A stretch of DNA of 64,000 nucleotides from Streptococcus varani (GCF_001375655.1 NZ_CTEN01000003.1:62001-126000); one strand, 5' to 3'; positions 9,038 to 18,335 are shown, counted from the stretch's first letter. Numbers and translations: made by a program. The notes: generated from the sequence alone by a model not told the origin.

Positions 9038-12000
9038 AGTCTTACTCCTTTCAATCCTTGTTGACGTTCTAACTCGTACAACAACTTCTCGCCAACTAAA
9101 TCCGCAAGCCGATGAAGATCAGCCTCTTCTCTCACGGTATTGCCTATAATAGTAATCTGAATAGATGAGAGGTTACTTGTCATGGTTTTAGCTATGCCTC
9201 GACCAATAGCACCAAGTGTCTGTTCATTCAATGGCAATACAGCCTCTTTTCCAGCCTCACCACCAACCATCAAGCGATTACCATTCATTCCAAAAGCTGT
9301 CGGCTTGGTTAAAATACCACCCTTGGCATACCAATCAATGGAAATGGATGGCAAACCACCCTTCAACCAATCAAGAGGATTGGCTGAACCTGACACTCTA
9401 AAATGTGGTAGGGGAATATGCGGCCACCGAATTTGGAAGTTAAAGAGATTTTTGATGGCATTGATCGCGTTACTCACGGCATCTCTTGCGGCATTGATGG
9501 CATTGGAAATGGTATTTTTTACTCCATTCCAAACGGATGAAACCGTGCTTGAAATGCCATTCAAGATATTAGACACAGTGTTTCGGATACCATTCCAACT
9601 ATTTGAGACAGTTGCCCCTATATTAGCTAAAATAATAGAAATAGTTGATTGAATGGCTGTCCAAATAGATGAAACAAGGGAACTAATCGCTGTTAATAAA
9701 TTCGAGAGGGTATTCTTAATTCCCGTCCAAGAACTTGTGATGTACTGGATAATGAAGTTCAGTGCTAAGGAAATAAGGGATTTAATTCCCTCCCAAGCCA
9801 TCGATAAGACCTGTTTGATGGTTTCCCAGGCTCCAGACCAATCACCAGTAATGACTTGCATGACCGCTTTAATGATGCCAAGCACCACATTGATGGCAGT
9901 CTCGACCACACTCTTAATCATCTCCCAAGCAGTTGTAATGATGAGTTTGATATTCTCCCAGCCTGCTTTAAGGAAAGGTCCAAGAATTTGCATGATGGTC
10001 TGAATGACTGTCGAAATAGCTGTCCAAACGGTATGAGCAGCATTCAAAATCAAGTCTTGGTTTTCTGTCCACCAAGTTGTCAGCGTTCCCCAAATAGCCA
10101 TGATAAAAGTTGAAATCTCTTGAATGACAGTCGATAGGAAGGTTGAAATGGCATTCCAAATTTCGGTTACCGCTGTACGAAAACCTTCGTTATGTTGCCA
10201 GAGTTGCTGGATTCCAACAACCAGTAAGGCAATGACGGCAATGATACCAAGAATGATTCCTACAATTGGAGCTGCCATAGTGATCATACCCATGATAGTC
10301 GTCCCCATTGCCATGGCGGCTGCTTGCAAGGCAAGAAATACAGGAAGTAATAAACCCAATCCAGCAACTAGCAGACCAACAATGACAAGAAACTGTTTCA
10401 CTGGTTCTGAGAGTCCTGAGAACCAATTCGCAATATTTTGTAAAAGAGTCGCCAAAACTTCTAGAATAGGGGCTAGCGTTCCTGCTATGGCATCACCAAT
10501 CTCAGCCATGGCTAACTTGGCGGAGTTTTGAGCGGTCGTGAATTGATCAATGGGGTCCAGTGTTCCCTCATAGGTCTGTTTCACAATCCCAGAAGCTTTC
10601 TCTGCAGTTCCTGCAAGGTCATCAAAAGATAAAGCCCCACGCTTGATGGCATCTACCATGCGAGGGGCGGCCTTACTACCAAATACCTCAGATGCTAAGG
10701 ATAGCGCTTCGGTTTCACTGGTCGATTGCTTGATTTGCTCAACGGTTCCAGCCAGACCTTCTTTCAAGGTCAATCCGTCTTTGGCATATGCAACTGCTGC
10801 TTTGGATAAGGATGATAGGGCTGCCGATGAATCAACACCAGCTTTTTCAAAGCGACCCATTAGGGTCACACCATCATCAAAAGATAAGCCGAGTGACTTA
10901 ATTTGTGGTGCTCCAGCTACAGCTTTATCCATCAATTCTTGAACACCGACTCCAGTTTGTTGGCTAGTGTAAGTGACGGTATCTAAAACTCTTCCTAAAT
11001 CAATCGCTTCAAGCCCATAGGCTTCAATGGCTTGTTTGGCTGAAATGGCAGAGTTCGTCACATCGCTCCCATTAATTTCAGAGAACTGAATCAACTGGGT
11101 AGATGCACTTTTTAAGGCATCTCCTGTTAACCCAAATTGCGTATTCAATTCTCCGACAGCACTTCCTGCTGTATTAAAATCTGTTGGTAGTTCGGTTGCT
11201 AGATTTTTGGCAATGTCTGTCATCTCTTCAAGAGCAGAACCTGTCGCCCCGGTCTTGGTGACAATAATATCCATCCCCTCATCAACTTCAAGAAAAGCGT
11301 CAAGCGATTGCTTACCGAAGTCAATCAACTTCTGTGACGCCTCTCCTAATTTATCGCCAAACTCCATGAGAAGGTCAGCTTTTAAGAGGTTATTTGTCTC
11401 CTCTAAAGAAGCCTTGGAACTTTCAGAACTAGACGCCAACTCCTCCATCTCATTTTGAAGATTGTTGTAAGCTGTCTTTGTCTCATTGAGGGTTTTCTCA
11501 AGCTTATTAGCTTCAACCGAATTCTCCCCATATTCCCTCTTCGTCAAAGAGAGCTGTTGTTCCAGATTATGAATCTGTTTCTCAAGGATCTCTGAATGAG
11601 CAGCTACCTTTTGTTGGGCGAGTGCTAACTTATCAGCCTCACTTGCGGTCGAACCTAAACTTGATTCTTGTAGCTTAAAGGAACTATTGAGTTTCTCACT
11701 CTCTGACACCAATTGTGCCTGCTCATTTTGGAGATGATTGAGTTTTGAACGATTAGTTTCAACCTGTGCTCCATTTTCTGAAAGGGTTTTGTTTACACTT
11801 TCTAGCTTTGATTCATAACCCTTTAAGACCGCTTGAGTGCTCTCCACCTCCCGCTGAAAGGCACGGTACTGGTCTGCACCGATGTTTCCAGCCTTAAACT
11901 GAGCTTCGACTTGAGATTGAGCTTGACGAAGCGTAGCTAGCTTCTCCTTGGTGATCTCAACTTGTTTGGCTAAGACTTCCTGCTTTTGGGTCAGGAGAGT

Positions 12001-12153
12001 AACATTACCAGTGTCAAACTTAAGCGCCTTGTCAATCTGACGCAGTTCTTTTGTGGCCTCAGAAGCTTGTTTGTTCACACCCTTTAAGGCATTTTGTAAG
12101 GGTTGGGTATCCCCACCAATCTCAATGGTAATCCCTTTGATGTTACCAGCCAT
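9034..12153 (-). CDS. Tail tape measure protein
   Basis: 1039 residues from the ATG at 12153, which is preceded by GGAGGAGTG; an in-frame ATG at 12174 lies ahead of that RBS and is rejected. Residues 1-270 are coiled coil. Residues about 285-560 form the conserved TMP domain (AVAGAPQIKSLGLSFDD). A hydrophobic stretch of several helices follows (about 590-670), then W-containing repeats (SSVWNGVKNTISNA, SSIWTAIQST) and a C-terminal GEAGKEAVLPL motif typical of phage TMPs. It sets tail length and joins in DNA ejection; about 3.1 kb predicts a medium-length tail. Confidence 0.93.
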   Translation of the reverse strand: MAGNIKGITIEIGGDTQPLQNALKGVNKQASEATKELRQIDKALKFDTGNVTLLTQKQEVLAKQVEITKEKLATLRQAQSQVEAQFKAGNIGADQYRAFQREVESTQAVLKGYESKLESVNKTLSENGAQVETNRSKLNHLQNEQAQLVSESEKLNSSFKLQESSLGSTASEADKLALAQQKVAAHSEILEKQIHNLEQQLSLTKREYGENSVEANKLEKTLNETKTAYNNLQNEMEELASSSESSKASLEETNNLLKADLLMEFGDKLGEASQKLIDFGKQSLDAFLEVDEGMDIIVTKTGATGSALEEMTDIAKNLATELPTDFNTAGSAVGELNTQFGLTGDALKSASTQLIQFSEINGSDVTNSAISAKQAIEAYGLEAIDLGRVLDTVTYTSQQTGVGVQELMDKAVAGAPQIKSLGLSFDDGVTLMGRFEKAGVDSSAALSSLSKAAVAYAKDGLTLKEGLAGTVEQIKQSTSETEALSLASEVFGSKAAPRMVDAIKRGALSFDDLAGTAEKASGIVKQTYEGTLDPIDQFTTAQNSAKLAMAEIGDAIAGTLAPILEVLATLLQNIANWFSGLSEPVKQFLVIVGLLVAGLGLLLPVFLALQAAAMAMGTTIMGMITMAAPIVGIILGIIAVIALLVVGIQQLWQHNEGFRTAVTEIWNAISTFLSTVIQEISTFIMAIWGTLTTWWTENQDLILNAAHTVWTAISTVIQTIMQILGPFLKAGWENIKLIITTAWEMIKSVVETAINVVLGIIKAVMQVITGDWSGAWETIKQVLSMAWEGIKSLISLALNFIIQYITSSWTGIKNTLSNLLTAISSLVSSIWTAIQSTISIILANIGATVSNSWNGIRNTVSNILNGISSTVSSVWNGVKNTISNAINAARDAVSNAINAIKNLFNFQIRWPHIPLPHFRVSGSANPLDWLKGGLPSISIDWYAKGGILTKPTAFGMNGNRLMVGGEAGKEAVLPLNEQTLGAIGRGIAKTMTSNLSSIQITIIGNTVREEADLHRLADLVGEKLLYELERQQGLKGVRL

Positions 12154-12285
12154 GGTCACTCCTCCTTCCATCAAGATACAAAGGGCGTCAAAAGCAAGGT
12201 AAAAATAGGAGAGGGATGAATGGTGCTTGCAACAAAGTTCCTCTCTCTCTTTTTTACACAGCTTTTAGCCCGTGTTCAGTTCCTA

Positions 12286-12869
12286 CTAGAAATTGTCAAA
12301 GTCAGCTTGGGTTGCTCGTCGTTCATTGACCTGTTCTTTTGTACGCAGTTCGACATAATCCGTCTGATAGTCTAAAGCCATGCCAATTGAGATATGTTTT
12401 AAGTCATCAATGGATAATCCTGTCTCTTTACAGCATGACAGGTAACTTTCTACTGTGAAAATTTCTTCACTCGCTGCTTCTGAGTCATCTGCTTTTTTCG
12501 AGTGCTCATCCCATGATTTAACATCTCCATCAAGACTGGGGCGACTTCCTGTACTGGGAACTCCTCCATGTCCATGAAGAAATCCATAAATGGCTTGATA
12601 CGAGGATTGGCGGATTTGGCAAAGACCCAAAAAATACGGTGGAAAAAGGTCATATCAAAATCAGATAAGATAGACAGATCAATCTGATTGCTCTTTAGTT
12701 CTTCTCCTTCCTCCAATTGATCGAGCTTTTCCAATATGGCTTGACTATTGACCATAGAAAAGAGATCCTGAAAATAATCTTTCCCAAACTGCTCCTTGTA
12801 AGCAATGGGGGTGTAGGCATTGGTAGCCAATTCATAGTGATTGTCACTGATAGTAATACTTGTACGCAT
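12286..12869 (-). CDS. Tail assembly chaperone gpGT-type frameshift product
   Basis: The upstream ORF (12450-12869) and an overlapping -1 frame that runs to 12286 share the heptamer A AAA AAG at 12492-12498. In frame zero it reads CGA AAA AAG; slipping back one base gives AAA AAA GCA and leads directly into the second frame. The fusion would be about 126 + 68 = 194 residues. This is the standard arrangement of siphophage tail chaperones between the major tail protein and tape measure genes. The long form recruits the tape measure protein and the tail tube. The second frame has no RBS or start of its own worth calling, which supports the frameshift reading. Confidence 0.85.
12450..12869 (-). 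CDS. Tail assembly chaperone, short (gpG-type) form
   Basis: 139 residues, ATG with AAAGGAG upstream. It follows the major tail protein and precedes the tape measure gene. Acidic and helical, with no catalytic motif. It is the frame-zero product made when ribosomes do not slip at 12492-12498. Its last 13 codons after the slip site read MTQKQRVKKFSQ-like sequence, unlike the acidic body, as expected for a tail that exists only in the unshifted form. Confidence 0.88.
   Translation of the reverse strand: MRTSITISDNHYELATNAYTPIAYKEQFGKDYFQDLFSMVNSQAILEKLDQLEEGEELKSNQIDLSILSDFDMTFFHRIFWVFAKSANPRIKPFMDFFMDMEEFPVQEVAPVLMEMLNHGMSTRKKQMTQKQRVKKFSQ
12492..12498 (-). other. Programmed -1 frameshift slippery site
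   Basis: Canonical heptamer A AAA AAG on the minus strand, in the correct phase for both frames (checked codon by codon). It sits about 48 nt before the stop of the short form. No strong downstream pseudoknot was identified by eye. Confidence 0.85.
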
Positions 12870-12880
12870 AAGTGACTCCT

Positions 12881-13450
12881 TTATTTACGAGGTTCAAAGA
12901 CTGCCTTGAACCAATTTTGACGGACTTCATCGCTTGTCTCTTCAGTAGTTCTACGACGGACAATCTTATCTAGTGGTCGTGGACTGGCAGTAAAATTCAG
13001 TTCGACTTCGTTGATATCAGCCCCTGACTTGGTTTTAGACCCAACAGTGGGCCGTGACGCATAACAGTAATAAAGCACATGAAGCGTCTCTTTCTTGTCC
13101 CCTTCAAATCGGAACATGAGGGCAAAGTTTCTCTTCTCGCTATTTGCGATCTCTGAGATGGTATTGGTGCCTTCATCCAATTGTTCACCAAGAACTCGAG
13201 TCAGAAACTCCTGCGTTAATAGGGCAACTTTCAATGTCCCCTCGTAGCCATCGTTGGATTCTGAGGTATAGAAATTGATATTGTCCGCCTTATAAGAACC
13301 CTTGTCTCCAGTGGGTTCAAGGGTTAATTCTGCAGCACCACGAAGACGCTCAACATTACCATAGGTTAAGGCTCCGTCTGCTCCCTCATTGGTGACTTCT
13401 GCCCAGTGGACATCTTGTAGGCCAAAGGTGACCTTGTTTTTTTCTGCCAT
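12881..13450 (-). CDS. Major tail protein (phi13 family tube protein)
   Basis: 189 residues beginning MAEKNKVTFGLQDVHWA, characteristic of the phi13-type major tail tube family of Gram-positive siphophages. RBS AGGAGG precedes the ATG. It polymerises into the tail tube around the tape measure. It lies between the tail terminator and chaperone genes, the conserved siphophage order. The C-terminus (WFKAVFEPRK) is basic. No Ig-like decoration domain is fused, unlike in some relatives. Confidence 0.88.
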   Translation of the reverse strand: MAEKNKVTFGLQDVHWAEVTNEGADGALTYGNVERLRGAAELTLEPTGDKGSYKADNINFYTSESNDGYEGTLKVALLTQEFLTRVLGEQLDEGTNTISEIANSEKRNFALMFRFEGDKKETLHVLYYCYASRPTVGSKTKSGADINEVELNFTASPRPLDKIVRRRTTEETSDEVRQNWFKAVFEPRK

Positions 13451-13452
13451 GA

Positions 13453-13776
13453 TTATCCTCCTAATAGTGTGATGGAATAAATGGTTTGGTAGAGTTTCTC
13501 ACTAGCGATGTAAGTCTCTACCTTGTCAAAATAAAGACGGTGATCATCAAGAACTGATTCCACCGTTTCTTCTGTTGCTAAGTCTTTCTTTGTCGTGTAA
13601 AGTTCAATCTGAACGTTAAGTCTTTTGTGATAAGCCCAGTTATCTGCCCCTTGATTATCTGAATCAGTGACCAGATAAACCATAAAGGGAGGACTGGGAC
13701 TGTGCCCTTCCTCAAAATGGTGATAGGCTACTGGAAGTTTGGTCTCTTTTAGGACACGAAAGAGGTTGTCAAAACG
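13453..13776 (-). CDS. Tail terminator / tail completion protein
   Basis: 107 residues from the ATG at 13776 (GAGGTGG upstream; an ATG five codons earlier lacks an RBS). Contains LPVAYHHFEEGHSPSPPFMVYL and QIELYTTKKD, seen in small phage proteins that cap the tail tube and join it to the head. It directly precedes the major tail protein. Function is inferred from gene order and this recognisable sequence pattern. Confidence 0.75.
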   Translation of the reverse strand, partial: RFDNLFRVLKETKLPVAYHHFEEGHSPSPPFMVYLVTDSDNQGADNWAYHKRLNVQIELYTTKKDLATEETVESVLDDHRLYFDKVETYIASEKLYQTIYSITLLGG

Positions 13777-13787
13777 CATAAACCACC

Positions 13788-14156
13788 TCACAGTTTCTGT
13801 CTCAGCCTATCTTCAAAAGATGCAATCGCCTTTTTCTCGACAGGAGCAATGTGCTTTCGCCCTTCAACCCGACCACCGTTTTGTTTGGCATGCCCATCTT
13901 CGAGCAAATGCGTCAGTCCTGGGGTTCGGTTGTGAATGGTCTTAGTCAGAGCTGTATTGGTGTCAGTCGTTGCCCTACTCGTCCAACCTTTGGCATACTT
14001 CCCACGACGTTTGGGCGACGTGACGGTTAAGGTCTCAACGGCATCATTTGTGACTTCCTCAACCACCTCACGCATAGTGTCTGTGGTGCCTTTGACATAG
14101 GTGGTCAGCTCCTTTTCAATAACAGAAGCTAAATCATCAAGTCCAATCTTAGTCAT
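13788..14156 (-). CDS. HK97 gp10-like head-tail protein
   Basis: 122 residues from the ATG at 14156 (GGGAGGAACC upstream). Contains the PKRRGKYAKGW and LTHLLEDGHAKQNGGRVEG motifs typical of the HK97 gp10 family, which completes the head-tail interface. The start overlaps the previous gene's end by 8 bp. Upstream in-frame start codons at 14183 lie inside the preceding gene and have no RBS. Confidence 0.85.
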   Translation of the reverse strand: MTKIGLDDLASVIEKELTTYVKGTTDTMREVVEEVTNDAVETLTVTSPKRRGKYAKGWTSRATTDTNTALTKTIHNRTPGLTHLLEDGHAKQNGGRVEGRKHIAPVEKKAIASFEDRLRQKL

Positions 14157-14487
14157 AAGGTTCCTCCCTAGTCGCAACAACATAAATCAAGCTTCGAGCC
14201 ACAGTATCACCATCGATGGACTCAATGGTATAGGTCTGACCTCGGAATTGAAGTCGTGCAGTCAAGGTGTTCAACGCAAGCACTGCTTTGTCATAACGCA
14301 GGGTAAACTGCACCTTGTTGTGAATCAACTTGGTCACACTTCCATCCCTCTCAGTTAAAGCGATAGGGCGACAGGAACACCAACGTTCAAAGAGAGGTAT
14401 CCAAGTAGATGATTCGTTGCCTATCTCATCCTGAATAATCTGCCGAATTTGGAAAATCATCTTTTCACGTAAAGGAGCAATTTTCAT
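14149..14487 (-). CDS. Head closure / head-tail adaptor protein
   Basis: 112 residues starting MKIAPLREKM. Family features: an N-terminal helix, a W-rich centre (TWIPLFERWCSCRP) and a beta-rich end with YTIESID, as in the SPP1 gp16 / phage head-tail joining family. It acts as the stopper below the connector. Start and stop overlap or abut both neighbours, consistent with one head-completion operon. Confidence 0.82.
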   Translation of the reverse strand: MKIAPLREKMIFQIRQIIQDEIGNESSTWIPLFERWCSCRPIALTERDGSVTKLIHNKVQFTLRYDKAVLALNTLTARLQFRGQTYTIESIDGDTVARSLIYVVATREEPYD

Positions 14488-14744
14488 TAGAACACATCCT
14501 TTCGTTCTGCCAGAAGCAAGTGATAAAGGGTCTCCTTCAACTCTTTGTGATTGGCGGTCTCACGGTGTTCATAAAGATAGGCAACCCCAAAAAGGATTGC
14601 CGTCTTTAGAACCTCAGACTGACTTGCCTGTCGTAAAATATCTTTACAGAGTTGATAACTGGTTTCAATCAAGTGCTCAATCAACTCGTCCTCATCGTCA
14701 TGATCTACCTTTAGATAGAGTTTGGCATCATCGAGTTTGATCAT
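14487..14744 (-). CDS. Head-tail connector protein (gp6-like)
   Basis: 85 residues, all helical, with MIKLDDAKLYLKVDHDDEDELIEHLIETSY, the signature of gp6-like adaptor proteins that form a ring beneath the portal. It overlaps the capsid gene's stop by 4 bp (ATGA), indicating translational coupling. Length is normal for the family. Confidence 0.85.
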   Translation of the reverse strand: MIKLDDAKLYLKVDHDDEDELIEHLIETSYQLCKDILRQASQSEVLKTAILFGVAYLYEHRETANHKELKETLYHLLLAERKDVF

Positions 14745-15952
14745 GATGCTTTAGCCTTCACCGTCAAGGTTTTTACGGCTTCTGGCAAGACCAACTTACC
14801 ATCGACACGTTGCGAAGCCAAGAAACCAATCTGCCCATTATTGGCGTAGAGCTCATTGAGTCGCTTGAAGGTACGCCCTTGTCGGTCTGCGATCCAATAG
14901 TATGAGATGTCCCCAAAGGCAATGGCTTTATTGCCTGCTTCAGGTAGTGGCGCAAAGGTCGACGTATAGTATGGACGATTGAGAATCAAATCTGGCTGTC
15001 CAGCTTGAGTGGAGGGTTGCCAGATGTAATTTCCGTTATTATCCTTGAGTTTACGGATTGCTTTGACGGTCGTATCATGCAAAATCCATACCGCATTCTT
15101 ACGATATGGAGCTGGAAGAGAATGGTATAACTCAATCATGTCATCAAAAGTGATATCCTTGGTTGAGGTTGTTGGTCCAGTCACTTCTGCCTGCGTGAAG
15201 ATCCCAGTTGGTTTCTTAGAGCCGTCTCCGATGAGAAAGGCTTTTTCTTCTTCTGCCCCAATACGACGGGCAAACTCTGTCGTCATGTAGGACTCAAGGT
15301 CAAAGACTGAATCATTCAACAACTCTTCAGAAACGCGAATGGCAGTCCCAATCTTATGAGAATCCAGAGTCACTTGACCAAATGTTTCATCCGTTTCAGG
15401 GTAGAGACCATTTTCATCCATCCATGACGCTGTACCGTGACCAGTCACAACGGGAATCTTACGCTCACCACTTGAGGTTTTAATAACGGTTGCAAGGCTA
15501 CGGAAGAAATTTTCTTCCTGAAGACCTTGAACCAATTTTTTCTCGTATTCATCAGGAACAAGATGACCACCTTCGGTGTCCTCGCCAACACGCAAGGCAT
15601 TGTTCAGATCCAAGTAGTTTCGCTTACGGACATTGGTCCAGAAGGTTTTGGTATAGATATCTGAAGCGATGCCTTTCTTCTCGTCCTCTACGACTATGTC
15701 TTTCAAAACTGTCGTTGGTTGAGTGGTGAGGGCTTGAGAGGTTGGTTGAGCCAGTTCAAGGTCAATTTTTTCTTGACGCTCCAAGCGAGCAATCTCTTGA
15801 TTGTAGAGATTGATTTTGGATTCCATCTCTTCATAGCGTTTGGAATCTTCTTCTGAGACCAAGCCATCTTCAGTACGTACAGAGTCAAGAAAGGCTTTAG
15901 CTTGTTGCCAAGCCTGGTTACATTTTTCTTTCAATTCAAGTAATTTAGACAT
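14741..15952 (-). CDS. Major capsid protein (HK97 fold)
   Basis: 403 residues. Residues 1 to about 100 are charged coiled coil, the scaffolding delta domain removed by the prohead protease in HK97-type phages. The rest carries the HK97 capsid sequence (NALRVGEDTEGGHLVPDEYEKKLVQGL, FLIGDGSKKPTGIF, IAFGDISYYWIADRQG). RBS AAAAGGAGAAA. It directly follows the ClpP-like protease, which supports proteolytic maturation. Confidence 0.95.
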   Translation of the reverse strand: MSKLLELKEKCNQAWQQAKAFLDSVRTEDGLVSEEDSKRYEEMESKINLYNQEIARLERQEKIDLELAQPTSQALTTQPTTVLKDIVVEDEKKGIASDIYTKTFWTNVRKRNYLDLNNALRVGEDTEGGHLVPDEYEKKLVQGLQEENFFRSLATVIKTSSGERKIPVVTGHGTASWMDENGLYPETDETFGQVTLDSHKIGTAIRVSEELLNDSVFDLESYMTTEFARRIGAEEEKAFLIGDGSKKPTGIFTQAEVTGPTTSTKDITFDDMIELYHSLPAPYRKNAVWILHDTTVKAIRKLKDNNGNYIWQPSTQAGQPDLILNRPYYTSTFAPLPEAGNKAIAFGDISYYWIADRQGRTFKRLNELYANNGQIGFLASQRVDGKLVLPEAVKTLTVKAKAS

Positions 15953-15965
15953 AGGGTTTCTCCTT

Positions 15966-16664
15966 TTATTTCAATAAATTCAATCGTTTTTCCAACTGAT
16001 TGAGGGGGATGGTGTTCTTTGGTTTAGGTGGTTGAAGACTCGATTGTAGTTTCACCACTAAATCATGAACCGCAGTTACTCTGCTAAAGGTGTAGCTATT
16101 TTGATGATTCTGCTCTGATGTTTCCTCTTTCTCAAAGAGAACCTTATCCGCAAAGCCAAGCTCCACGGCCTTCTTGGCATTGAACCACGATTCCGAATCC
16201 ATGAGATGTGAAATCTTGGTTCTGGAAAGTCCTGTTCGCAACTCGTAGGCGTTAATGATAGACTCCTTAATTTCACCAAGCATGTCAATGACCTTAGCCA
16301 TATCCTTAGCTTCACCTTGTGCAAATGTCCATGGGTTATGAATCATCATCATGGAAACAGGACTCATGGAAACCGTCGTCCCTGCCATGGCAATGACACT
16401 AGCGGCACTTGCGGCTAGACCATCAATGATGACATGGACATCGCCCTTATAATCCATAAGCATGTTATAGATTTGGGCTGCCGCAAAAACATCACCCCCT
16501 GGACTGTTAATCCAGAGGGTGATATCGCCTATTCCAGAAGTCAAGTCATTCTTAAAGAGCTGTGGGGTAACTTCATCCCCAAACCAAGTCTCGTCCGCAA
16601 TCTGTCCTTCAATCCGAAGAGTGCGGACATCTCCTTCATCGGTAAAGTTCCAAAATTTACGCAT
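15966..16664 (-). CDS. ClpP-like prohead maturation protease
   Basis: 232 residues. ClpP fold with catalytic Ser86 in DGLAASAAS and His109 in MMMIHNPW; an Asp nearer the C-terminus (about 155-175) would complete the triad. It cleaves the capsid delta domain and other prohead proteins. RBS GAGGAGG precedes the ATG, and the start overlaps the portal's 3' end by 8 bp. Residues after about 185 form a low-similarity tail common in phage versions. Confidence 0.9.
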   Translation of the reverse strand: MRKFWNFTDEGDVRTLRIEGQIADETWFGDEVTPQLFKNDLTSGIGDITLWINSPGGDVFAAAQIYNMLMDYKGDVHVIIDGLAASAASVIAMAGTTVSMSPVSMMMIHNPWTFAQGEAKDMAKVIDMLGEIKESIINAYELRTGLSRTKISHLMDSESWFNAKKAVELGFADKVLFEKEETSEQNHQNSYTFSRVTAVHDLVVKLQSSLQPPKPKNTIPLNQLEKRLNLLK

Positions 16665-17946
16665 CTTCTTCCTCCTCTGATGGGTCTTCTTCTGGTTCCG
16701 TTTCTGACGGTTGCTTCATGAAACCACCAGCATCTTTTAATTTGGTCATGTTGCCATTAATCAAGTAAAGGTTTCCACCTTCTTCATCAGATAACAAATT
16801 CAAATCTTCCAACTCACGGATATCATTAGTCGAAAGCCAACCATTTTGACGTGCAATGGCATAACCATTCATACGGCTTTGGTAATCACCACGAAGCAGA
16901 CCATCCACATTGAATTTGATGAGATAGCGTTTCTTTTCTTCGGGTAAAAAAAGAGACCGCTTGAAGGCTTGTTACAGACGAACCACCCAAGGGTCTAAAG
17001 TATATTTGACAAACTCCAAGGACTGTTGTTCGATGTTTGAAAAAGAAGATTTCTCCAAATCTCCCACCATGTGAGGTGGCACTCGGTAGAGCCTTGCAAT
17101 CTCATTGATTTGAAACTTTCTTGTCTGCAAGAACTGGGCTTCCTCTGGTGGGATACCTACCTGCGTGTACTTCATCCCTTCTTCAAGTACCGCTACCCTA
17201 TGGGCATTAGTCACCCCATTGTAGACCGCATTCCAAGAATCTCGGACTCGTTTGGGGTCTTTGAGAATGCCCGGGTGCTCCAAAACTCCTCCTGGATTTG
17301 CCCCATTTTTGAAAAATGAAGCCCCATAGTTTTCCGTTGCCAAGGTCATCCCTATCGCGTTTTTGGCAAGGGCAATAGGAGAGTAACCAATCAAACCATC
17401 AAATCCAAGCCCAGGGATGTGAAGGACATCTTCCTGTTTTAAGATGACAGCACCCTTTTCTTTAAAGTTTGGATTCTCCTCAGTTTGACGTTGGTATTTG
17501 TAGTAGAGTTTGCCACTATCATCACGATGCACTGACATCTTGTCAGGCAAGAGGGGGTAGAGGCTAATTACCTGCGCACTTCTGTCACGAATAATCTGAA
17601 CATAGGCATTTCCCCAAATCAAGAGATGGGTCATCAAGGTTTCTCGAAAGACAAAAGACGACATCTCTGGATTGGGTTCATCATGGAGTAAGAAATACAA
17701 GGGATGGTCCACCTTCTTTTCCTTACCAGTAAGCGTACGTTCATAGACATGAACAGGTAGTGAAGCCACTGCTTCAGCCAAGATACGAACACAGGCATAG
17801 ACTGCCGTCGTCTGCATGGCTTTAAATTCATCCACGTTCTCCCCACTGGTTGTTCGCCCAAAGAGGTAGGAGAAATCCTGACCTTCATAACTGTTTTGGG
17901 GCTTGTCTCTAGCCCTTTTTCTTCCAAGTATATCAAGTAGTCCCAT
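16657..17946 (-). pseudogene. Portal protein gene interrupted by an in-frame TAA
   Basis: HK97-family portal, the dodecameric DNA channel. Codons from 17946 give 324 residues, from MGLLDILGRK to LDPWVVRL. A TAA at 16974-16972 then interrupts the frame, and the same frame continues with QAFKRSLFLPEEKKRY... to 16657, for about 429 codons in all. Relatives normally read ...LEQAF here, so one G-to-T change (GAA to TAA) is the simplest explanation. The lost ~105 residues include helices of the portal ring, so without suppression the prophage should not assemble DNA-filled heads. UAA followed by C allows some readthrough. A GTG within the second half (16908) has no convincing RBS, so a separate gene is unlikely. 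RBS AAGGAGG precedes the first start. Confidence 0.88.
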
Positions 17947-17970
17947 AAGCCCTCCTTATTTTTGGGTACG

Positions 17971-17998
17971 AAAAAAGCACCTCATTTTGAAGTGCTTT
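17971..17998 (-). terminator. Intrinsic terminator closing the toxin-antitoxin insert
   Basis: The stem pairs AAAGCAC (17974-17980) with GTGCTTT (17992-17998) and extends inward. On the minus strand it is followed by six Ts (17976-17971). It overlaps the stop of the 84-residue ORF and lies just before the portal RBS, so late transcripts must read through it. Confidence 0.75.
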
Positions 17999-18252
17999 CA
18001 GTCTTTTTTACAAACCATACCATTTAATTGATTAGCTCGAACAACAAGATAATGTTTGGCAAGCCATTCTGATTTTTCATCCTCATTCGGAATTTCTTTC
18101 ACCCGATCAACCACTGAATCTTCCAAAGTAGTCACAAAGCCTAAATAGTCTGTTACTAAATCCTCTATCTCCACACCAGATTTAGCACAAATTTCTCGGG
18201 CGCTTGAAACAAGTTCGTAATCCATTTTTATAGGTAAAATTGTATTCGCCAC
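17998..18252 (-). CDS. Small protein, possibly RelB/DinJ-like
   Basis: 84 residues from a GTG at 18252 with GAGGTGG 5 nt upstream (an in-frame TTG at 18312 has no RBS). The start, MANTILPIKMDYELVSSAREICAKSG, resembles the short strand plus helix-turn-helix layout of RelB/DinJ ribbon-helix-helix antitoxins, but the similarity is weak and the rest is unassigned. It lies just downstream of a toxin-antitoxin pair and before that unit's terminator, so it belongs to the same insert. It could be a second antitoxin, a partner of unknown role, or unrelated. Confidence 0.6.
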   Translation of the reverse strand: MANTILPIKMDYELVSSAREICAKSGVEIEDLVTDYLGFVTTLEDSVVDRVKEIPNEDEKSEWLAKHYLVVRANQLNGMVCKKD

Positions 18253-18335
18253 ATTTACCACCTCACTAATAAAATTTAATGGTTGTTGTTCTATTTTTAC
18301 TCTAAATATCAAGTTTTAGAGTAGAAGATTTAGAA

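Noticed and set aside
9182-10003. Antisense frames across the tape measure gene
   Set aside because: Shadow frames opposite a well-supported tape measure protein.
16657-16908. Separate small gene starting at GTG 16908
   Set aside because: It is the in-frame C-terminal part of the portal interrupted by TAA; there is no good RBS and its sequence continues the portal.
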